64,000 nt of DNA from Raineya sp. (GTDB lineage Bacteria > Bacteroidota > Bacteroidia > Cytophagales > Thermonemataceae). Each line of letters opens with the position of its first letter. Within the stretch, counting starts at the first letter, position 1. The translations under genes and the position numbers were made by a program. The notes under the pieces are model-generated. The model was not told the origin of the DNA and did no database searches. It worked only from the letters and a program-made list of their open reading frames with translations. This document shows, in pieces, positions 57,284-64,000 of the stretch. Location of the stretch: NCBI GenBank assembly GCA_025454915.1, contig JALONN010000008.1, forward strand, positions 124,001 to 188,000. Direction: 5' to 3'.

Positions 57284-57736
57284 ATGGATCAATTAAGTTA
57301 CAAGACTATTTCGGCTAACAAAGGTACAGTGAATAAAGAATGGGTCATCGTGGATGCTGACTCTGCTGTCCTTGGTCGTTTGGCGAGCCAAATAGCAAGC
57401 ATCCTGAGAGGTAAAAATAAAACAAATTACACACCTCACGTAGATTGTGGTGATAACGTAATCGTTATTAACTGCGACAAAATCCGCTTAACAGGCAAAA
57501 AAATGACTGATAAGCAGTACATCCGTCATACTGGTTACCCTGGTGGTCAGCGTGTACGTACTCCCAAAGAAGTGAAAGAAAAATTCACTGGAGCTCGTTT
57601 GGTAGAAATGGCTGTAAAAGGTATGCTTCCTCGTAACCGTCTGGGAAGAAGACTATTCTTCAATTTGTATGCTTATGCAGGTCCTGAACATCCTCATGGA
57701 GCACAACAGCCAAAAGAAATCACCTTACAATCTTAA
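57284..57736 (+). CDS. rplM: 50S ribosomal protein L13
   Basis: VIVDADSAVLGRLASQIASILRGKNKTNYTPHVDCGDNVIVIN; GMLPRNRLG. Confidence 0.98.
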   Translation: MDQLSYKTISANKGTVNKEWVIVDADSAVLGRLASQIASILRGKNKTNYTPHVDCGDNVIVINCDKIRLTGKKMTDKQYIRHTGYPGGQRVRTPKEVKEKFTGARLVEMAVKGMLPRNRLGRRLFFNLYAYAGPEHPHGAQQPKEITLQS

Positions 57737-57747
57737 TTACGAAAGTC

Positions 57748-58134
57748 ATGGAAATTATCAATACGATAGGACGTAGAAAAACTGCTGTTGCACGTATTTA
57801 CATGCAAAGCGGTAACGGAAATATTACTGTAAACGGTCGCGATTACAAAGAGTATTTTGCTTCAGAAGTACTCCAAACCATCATTCATCAGCCTTTAGCT
57901 GTTGTAAATGAATTAGGTAAATATGACATCAAAGCAAATTTAGATGGTGGTGGAGTTTCAGGACAAGCTGAAGCTTTGCGTTTAGCTATCTCTCGTGCTT
58001 TACTTGAAATCAGTGCTGAATACCGTGCTGCCCTTAAGAAAGAAGGTTATCTTACTCGTGACCCTCGTATGGTTGAGCGTAAGAAATACGGTAGAAGAAA
58101 AGCTCGTAGAAGATTCCAGTTCAGCAAACGTTAA
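57748..58134 (+). CDS. rpsI: 30S ribosomal protein S9
   Basis: IGRRKTAVARIYM; GGGVSGQAEALRLAISRAL; GRRKARRRFQFSKR. Confidence 0.98.
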   Translation: MEIINTIGRRKTAVARIYMQSGNGNITVNGRDYKEYFASEVLQTIIHQPLAVVNELGKYDIKANLDGGGVSGQAEALRLAISRALLEISAEYRAALKKEGYLTRDPRMVERKKYGRRKARRRFQFSKR

Positions 58135-58166
58135 TATTTGGTTTGATTTTAAAAATTCTGAAAAAA

Positions 58167-58925
58167 ATGGCTCAAAATATTGAATATAAAGACCTTTTGA
58201 ATGCGGGCGTTCATTTTGGACACCTTACCCGCAAGTGGGATCCTCGTATGGCTCCATATATTTTCATGGAGAAAAATGGTATCCACATCATTGACTTGAA
58301 CAAAACAATTGCTTGTATGAATGATGCAGCAGATGCTTTGAAAAAGATTGTACGTTCAGGTAAAAAAGTAATGTTTGTAGCAACTAAGAAACAAGCTCAA
58401 GAAATTGTTTCTAGCGAAGCGAAAAGACTTAAAATGCCTTTCGTTACAGAGCGTTGGTTAGGTGGTATGCTTACCAACTTCAACACTGTAAAAAAATCTT
58501 TGAAAAAAATGTCTTCTATTGAGAAGCTTATCAAAGGTGAAAATTATGAAAGTCTTGCGAAGCGTGAGCGTTTGATGTTACAAAGAGAAAAAGATAAACT
58601 TGATAAAGTGTTGGGTGGTATCTCTGACCTAGGTCGTTTGCCTTCAGCTTTGTTTATCGTAGATGTAAAACGTGAGCATATCGCAGTGAAAGAAGCTATC
58701 CGTTTGGGTATCCCTGTGTTTGGTATCGTAGATACAAACTCAGATCCTAACCAAGTAGATTTCCCTATTCCTGCAAATGATGACGCTTACAAGTCTATCG
58801 AAATCATCACAAAATTCATTGGTGCAGCAATTGATGAGGCTCTTCTTGAAAGAAAAACTGACAAAGAAGATCAGAAATTGAAAGAAGAAGAAACCAAGAA
58901 AATTGAAGCAGACGATAACGAATAA
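58167..58925 (+). CDS. rpsB: 30S ribosomal protein S2
   Basis: LLNAGVHFGHLTRKWDPRMAPYIF; RWLGGMLTNFNTVKKS; FGIVDTNSDPNQVDFPIPANDDA. Confidence 0.98.
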   Translation: MAQNIEYKDLLNAGVHFGHLTRKWDPRMAPYIFMEKNGIHIIDLNKTIACMNDAADALKKIVRSGKKVMFVATKKQAQEIVSSEAKRLKMPFVTERWLGGMLTNFNTVKKSLKKMSSIEKLIKGENYESLAKRERLMLQREKDKLDKVLGGISDLGRLPSALFIVDVKREHIAVKEAIRLGIPVFGIVDTNSDPNQVDFPIPANDDAYKSIEIITKFIGAAIDEALLERKTDKEDQKLKEEETKKIEADDNE

Positions 58926-58981
58926 TAACAATGAAACCCCACAAATTGTGGGGTTTTTATTTTGTTTAAATAGTTTAGAAT

Positions 58982-61135
58982 TTAGTTAGGCAAGAAGCCT
59001 TTGTTATCATTCATTTGATTGAATTGAGAAAGCTCATCTTGAGTTAACTCATTGAATAAGAATACATAGACTATTTTGGTGTCAATTTCCATTTTACCAG
59101 ACATCATTTGTACAATATGCTGATTTCCAAAGTGGTCAATGATTTTGCCTGTAACCTTTTTAGAAAAAGACTTATAACTCAACTGAAACTTTTTATCTTT
59201 TAAATCTATGATATTGTTATAATCGGTTTCTACAAGCACATCCACAGATTGCCCTTCTATTTCACTTCGTTTGTAGCGAAATTTCCTTAAAATATGATTG
59301 TTTACTTTTATAATAGTGAATTTCTCATCTGTTATAATAATACCATCATAAATTTTATTGAGTACATACTGATAGATATGCGATTCTTCTGAAACACTAT
59401 TGAGTTTTTGTTCAAATTGTTGAACCCAATTATCGTATTCTACTACTTTCTTTTGTAGTTCAAGCTCTTTTGCTTCTATTTGTTTTGAAAAATCCTTAGC
59501 TGCATATAAAAGCTTAATATTCTTCTCATTGGATTTTACAGCTGCCAAGTTGGTTGCAACACGACGAGAAAGGCGTTCAATAAAGTCTATTTGATATTGT
59601 TCATAGACTTTCAGAGAAGCAATTTCTATAATACCTTCGATTTTCTCATCTGTTTTGATAGGTACAATCAGCAAACAAGTTGGATTTGTTTTTCCCAAAC
59701 CAGAAGTTACAGCCAAATAGTCTTGAGGAATATCTGTAATTAAGTTTGTTTCACCTTCACGCCAAGTGGCACCCAAAAGCCCTTCTCCAAATTCTACTCT
59801 TTTTTGTAAGTATTTGCGTCTCTCATAAGCATAAGAGGCTTTTAATTCTAAGAACTGATGATTTTCATTTTCATCATTAACAATAAATAAGCCACCTTGA
59901 GTAGAACCCGTATATTTTACAAGAGTTGAAATAATCTCAACAGCCTGTTTCTCTAAGTCATCACTATTATTTTTCAAAATATCACCAAATATAGCCAGAC
60001 CCTCATTTTCCCAGTTCCTTTTATATTCTTCACTCACAAAACTTTCTAATTGTTCATTACGGTCTTCAGCTTCTTCTATACTAGTTTTGAGTTTTTCGAG
60101 CATGATTTTGAAATTTTTAGATAAATCCCCAACTTCATCATCTGTATTAATTCTATCTAAAAATGCTTCCTGACCTTTCAATCCTTTTACCACCGATTTA
60201 GAAACTCTATCTAATAAAATAATAGGTCTGGAGATGCTATAAGAGAAATAAATGGCAAAAATAATCCCTGTAACTAACATAATCAGGATTGCTGAAATTA
60301 CAATCAGTTGAGCCTGAAAAATTAAACCATCAATATAAAAAGTGATAATTTCATAAATATTTTGTACTTCCTGATTAATAGATTCGTGAGCTGTTGTCAG
60401 TTGCCCTCTGATACCTTTTTTAGGATCAAAACCTATTTCTTGTTCAAGAGCAACAATATTGTCAAAAACTCTCTCGTAATCATTGACAAAAGTAATATAT
60501 TTTTCTTTTTGATTATCTGGAATAGGACTATCTACAATAGACCTTTTTAGAGATTCAGCTGTTTGATGAAGCTTATTTTTATATTCTAAATCTTTTCGAA
60601 GAAAAAAATCTTTTTCATGTCTTCGAAGTTGTAGTACTAAATCCTTGTTTACATCTATATCTTCAAGAAAATGAACATAATCACGCATGCGACCTTCCAA
60701 CCCATAATCTTTGAATCCTCTTTCTTTTACTTTTCGTTGTAAGAGTTCAAAACTATTATTATACGAATCTCTCAAATTAGAAATCTTTTCAATATTAGTC
60801 TCCAACTTAAATTCTTTTGTTGTTGAATGACTCTTGAGCATATTCAATATTTTTTTTGTATCATTAATATTGAGTACTAATAAACTAATATTTTTGCTCT
60901 TCCCGCTATTCATATAGATTTCATCTTTGGTATCCAATATCAAGTAATCTTTGTGGATACCATCCACCTGTGTGGTGAGATGACGTAAATCGTTGAGATA
61001 ATCTTTATAACTATGATAGTAGTTGATATTTCTTTGATAAAGAAAAGTAACAGTACTAATAATCCCTGCAAGCACAATAAGAAGGGAAAAAGCTAATAGA
61101 ATTTTCGTTTGTATTTTCCTAATAGAGAATGCCAT
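58982..61135 (-). CDS. Membrane sensor protein with HAMP, GAF and PAS-like domains
   Basis: Two TM segments; VSKSVVKGLKGQEAFLDRINTDDEVGDLSKNFKIML; GEGLLGATWREGET; YDGIIITDEKFTIIKVN. Confidence 0.8.
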   Translation of the reverse strand: MAFSIRKIQTKILLAFSLLIVLAGIISTVTFLYQRNINYYHSYKDYLNDLRHLTTQVDGIHKDYLILDTKDEIYMNSGKSKNISLLVLNINDTKKILNMLKSHSTTKEFKLETNIEKISNLRDSYNNSFELLQRKVKERGFKDYGLEGRMRDYVHFLEDIDVNKDLVLQLRRHEKDFFLRKDLEYKNKLHQTAESLKRSIVDSPIPDNQKEKYITFVNDYERVFDNIVALEQEIGFDPKKGIRGQLTTAHESINQEVQNIYEIITFYIDGLIFQAQLIVISAILIMLVTGIIFAIYFSYSISRPIILLDRVSKSVVKGLKGQEAFLDRINTDDEVGDLSKNFKIMLEKLKTSIEEAEDRNEQLESFVSEEYKRNWENEGLAIFGDILKNNSDDLEKQAVEIISTLVKYTGSTQGGLFIVNDENENHQFLELKASYAYERRKYLQKRVEFGEGLLGATWREGETNLITDIPQDYLAVTSGLGKTNPTCLLIVPIKTDEKIEGIIEIASLKVYEQYQIDFIERLSRRVATNLAAVKSNEKNIKLLYAAKDFSKQIEAKELELQKKVVEYDNWVQQFEQKLNSVSEESHIYQYVLNKIYDGIIITDEKFTIIKVNNHILRKFRYKRSEIEGQSVDVLVETDYNNIIDLKDKKFQLSYKSFSKKVTGKIIDHFGNQHIVQMMSGKMEIDTKIVYVFLFNELTQDELSQFNQMNDNKGFLPN

Positions 61136-61203
61136 AGTATTGAAAATTTAGATTGCTATATACGGATTAATATTCTTCTTCTAAGCTAAAAGAATATTAA
61201 GTT

Positions 61204-61734
61204 TCACCTAATTGGTCGAAAAGAATATGAAGTTTCATCTAACTTGAATGTATTGTTCTGAAAACTTTTTACGAATTTGTCTATTTCTTCTTCATTTACC
61301 TCATTAATATTCAAAGCAACTTTCAAAATCACAATTTGGTCTCCTCCTTCAAAATCATCATCAAAATCTATAAATTCTTGAACTTTAATATTTTTTTCTA
61401 ATAGCAATTTTCCTTTAATTTCAGCTTTATGCTCCAAAATGGCTTCCATTTTATTATTAGGTAGTTTGCTATCTTTTCCATCATATTCAGGGTATAGTTT
61501 CCTGATTTCTTCCTCAACAGTGTCTTCAATAGTCATAGAATAATGTACACCTAGAGTGATAAATATCACAATAAAAACAACATCTTGGTTTTTATATGTA
61601 CCTAAGAAAAAGAAAGATGCAAAATCTTCATTGTGTTCTTCATCAGGGTTATATACCCAAGGAGTTGTATGTGATATCAAAAACTCCTTGATAGTATTAG
61701 GGTTGTCTAGGTTGAATTCTACTTTGTTTTTCAT
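61204..61734 (-). CDS. Hypothetical acidic protein, tandem paralogue 1
   Basis: Shares MKNKVEFNLDNPNTIKEFL...WVYNPDEEHNEDFASFFFLGTYKN with the next ORF. Confidence 0.7.
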   Translation of the reverse strand: MKNKVEFNLDNPNTIKEFLISHTTPWVYNPDEEHNEDFASFFFLGTYKNQDVVFIVIFITLGVHYSMTIEDTVEEEIRKLYPEYDGKDSKLPNNKMEAILEHKAEIKGKLLLEKNIKVQEFIDFDDDFEGGDQIVILKVALNINEVNEEEIDKFVKSFQNNTFKLDETSYSFRPIR

Positions 61735-61757
61735 AGAAAAAATATATTATAGATAGC

Positions 61758-62294
61758 TTAATCTTCTTCTTCTAAGCTAAAAGAATATAAATTTTCATCT
61801 AGTTTAAAGGTATTATCATTGAAACTTTTTACAAATTTTTCAATTTCTTCTTCGTTTATTTCATCAATATTCAATGAGACTGTAAGCAGTACAATTTGGT
61901 TGCCTTCTTCAAAATCATCATCAAAATCTATAAATTCCTGAACTTTAAGACTTTCCTCAGCTTCCATTTCTGCTATAATCTCAGCTTTGTGCTCCAATAT
62001 TTCTTCTAATTTGCTATTGGGCAATTTGCTGTCTTCACCATCATATTCAGGATATAATTTCCTGATTTCCTCTTCTGCATTTTCTTCTATGATAGAAGCA
62101 TAATGTACACTCAGAGGAAAAAATGCTGCATCAAAAACAACATCTTTGTTTTTGTACTTACCCAAGAAGAAAAAAAATGCAAAGTCTTCATCTTGTTCTT
62201 CATCAGGGTTATATACCCAAGTGAGCTTCTGCGACTGCAAAAACTCTTTAATAGCCTTAGGGCTTTCTGTATCAAATTTTACTTTATTTTTCAT
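61758..62294 (-). CDS. Hypothetical acidic protein, tandem paralogue 2
   Basis: MKNKVKFDTESPKAIKEFL...WVYNPDEEQDEDFAFFFFLGKYKN. Confidence 0.7.
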   Translation of the reverse strand: MKNKVKFDTESPKAIKEFLQSQKLTWVYNPDEEQDEDFAFFFFLGKYKNKDVVFDAAFFPLSVHYASIIEENAEEEIRKLYPEYDGEDSKLPNSKLEEILEHKAEIIAEMEAEESLKVQEFIDFDDDFEEGNQIVLLTVSLNIDEINEEEIEKFVKSFNDNTFKLDENLYSFSLEEED

Positions 62295-62439
62295 AAAACA
62301 AATATATCATTTTTTAGAATATAGCTCAACTATTTTAGGGAAAATCCTTTGCTTTTCTTTGGTAATCTGATTTCTTATCATTAAATTAAAATCCATACAA
62401 CATTACTAAAATCAAATATTTACATTAAACCTTATTTAC

Positions 62440-63840
62440 ATGAACGTTCGTCTTCGTTTTTTAGGTGCTTCTCAGACTGTTACAGGCTCAAAGTATTTAC
62501 TTGAATTAGATGAGTATAAAGTTTTAATAGATTGTGGGTTATTTCAAGGAAAAAAAGAATTAAGAGTTCTCAATTGGGATGAGTTTCCGATTGATCCATC
62601 TGAAATCAATTGTGTTGTGCTCACACATGCTCATATTGACCATACAGGGTATTTACCCAAATTAGTACGTGAAGGTTTTAAAGGAGATATTCATTGTACA
62701 CATCCTACAAGAGATTTGGTTGAAATTCTACTTCTGGATTCAGCCAAACTCCAAGAAGAAGAAGCTGAATATGCAAGTAAAAAAGGGTATTCTAAACACG
62801 AAAAGCCCAAACCTCTTTACACAGTTGAAGATGCAGAAAGTGTATTTCCTCTTATTAAAAGTTATAATTTTGCAGAAGTTATAACCATTAGTAACGAACT
62901 AAAAATCAGGTTTCAGAGGGCAGGACACATTTTAGGAGCTGCTATTGTAGAAGTTTTTGTAAGAGGAGATAACACTTCTAAAAAAATAGTATTTTCGGGT
63001 GATTTGGGCAGATATGTTGACCCTATTATGCCTCCACCTCTAAGCATCAAAGATGCTGATATTCTGCTTGTTGAATCTACGTATGGAAACAGAGATAATA
63101 TTGATACCTCTCCTGAGAAAGAACTGGGTAGAATTATCAGACATACCATAGAAACAGGTTGTTTGCTGATACCAGCTTTTAGTGTAGGGCGTACACAAAC
63201 AGTCTTGTATTACCTTACTCGTCTGCTTAATAAGAAAGAAATTCCGAATGTGCCTATCTACATTGACAGCCCAATGGCGATAGATGTTACAGAACTCTAT
63301 CGAAAGTATGAAGACTGTCACTCTCTTTCAGGAAATATCTTTCAAAATGGACAAAATTTCTTAGACCATCCCAATATTCATTATTTTCAAACACAAGATC
63401 AGTCCATAGCCCTCAATCAAATCAATAAAAAGGCTATTATTATTTCGGCAAGTGGTATGATAACAGGAGGGCGTATTTTACACCATTTGTATAACCGATT
63501 GCCAAGACCAGAGGACACTGTTTTATTTGTTGGATATCAGTCAGAAGGGACCCGTGGTCGTGATTTGCTGGAAGGAGCAACGTCAGTGAAAATATTTGGT
63601 GTACCTGTAACTGTAGCTGCCAATATTGAGTCTGTGGCAGGGCTTTCGGCTCACGCTGACCAAGATGAGTTGCTTCGCTGGCTTTCTGGTTTCCAAGATC
63701 CTCCCAAAATGACTTTTGTAGTACATGGCGAAAAAGAGTCATCTGAGGTGCTAGCTTCACTCATCAAGGATAAAATGGAGTGGCACAATGTGATTGTTCC
63801 AGAATACTTGGAGTCAGTGGTGTTATTTAAAGGAATTTGA
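62440..63840 (+). CDS. MBL-fold/beta-CASP RNA-processing exonuclease family protein
   Basis: VVLTHAHIDHTGYLPKLV; FSGDLGRYVDPIMPPP; LIPAFSVGRTQTVLYYL; SASGMITGGRILHHL; VAGLSAHADQDELLRWL. Confidence 0.93.
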   Translation: MNVRLRFLGASQTVTGSKYLLELDEYKVLIDCGLFQGKKELRVLNWDEFPIDPSEINCVVLTHAHIDHTGYLPKLVREGFKGDIHCTHPTRDLVEILLLDSAKLQEEEAEYASKKGYSKHEKPKPLYTVEDAESVFPLIKSYNFAEVITISNELKIRFQRAGHILGAAIVEVFVRGDNTSKKIVFSGDLGRYVDPIMPPPLSIKDADILLVESTYGNRDNIDTSPEKELGRIIRHTIETGCLLIPAFSVGRTQTVLYYLTRLLNKKEIPNVPIYIDSPMAIDVTELYRKYEDCHSLSGNIFQNGQNFLDHPNIHYFQTQDQSIALNQINKKAIIISASGMITGGRILHHLYNRLPRPEDTVLFVGYQSEGTRGRDLLEGATSVKIFGVPVTVAANIESVAGLSAHADQDELLRWLSGFQDPPKMTFVVHGEKESSEVLASLIKDKMEWHNVIVPEYLESVVLFKGI

Positions 63841-63870
63841 AAGAAATAATGTATAAGATAAAAAACAAAA

Positions 63871-63898
63871 AAAGCTCTTACATTTCTGTAAGAGCTTT
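63871..63898. terminator. Intrinsic terminator
   Basis: AAAGCTCTTACATTTCTGTAAGAGCTTT. Confidence 0.8.
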
Positions 63899-63906
63899 GA
63901 CTTTTG

Positions 63907-63979
<73 letters not shown>

Positions 63980-64000
63980 GTCGTTTAAAGTGATGCAAAG

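Noticed and set aside
61136-62439. Toxin-antitoxin pair
   Set aside because: The two ORFs are paralogues of similar size rather than a toxin/antitoxin pair; no known toxin motif.

Overview
The window looks like a Bacteroidota (Cytophagales-like) chromosome segment: low GC, T9SS C-terminal sorting domains, SusC/TonB-type receptors, little Shine-Dalgarno signal. Most of 11-64 kb is ordinary (delta-60-repeat T9SS proteins, heme uptake, UppS-BamA-OmpH, NusB, peroxide-stress cluster, HemA, rplM-rpsI-rpsB, MBL/beta-CASP nuclease, tRNA-Thr). The striking part is 1-10.5 kb. It is an RNA-metabolism island with accessory tRNAs (3' end of one, then Gln-TTG, Phe-GAA, Met-CAT), a Ro60/TROVE protein, an AlkB-like dioxygenase, an Rnl5/DRB0094-type RNA ligase, two ATP-grasp proteins, two PcfJ-like paralogues, a 23S-IVP-type four-helix bundle protein and a possible primase-like protein. 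Interleaved are three ncRNA loci (115-257, 338-468, 7941-8169) that I infer to be one family. They share a 5' motif GTGYCGTAA...TACTTC, a 3' motif close to GCTTGTWRCC, a covarying inner stem and a covarying outer stem, but carry different inserted head modules. Head A is a circularly permuted tRNA mimic (T-arm, closed acceptor stem, D-arm), the layout I recall for YrlA Y RNAs. Head C carries a near-exact copy of 23S rRNA helix 69 and flank (31/33 nt against my recollection of the universal sequence, with a compensatory stem change). Head B is unassigned. Leading hypothesis: a Ro60-associated set of Y-like RNAs whose exchangeable heads mimic different translation RNAs (tRNA, 23S H69), next to RNA repair enzymes. 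Everything here was read by eye; no database or folding program was run.
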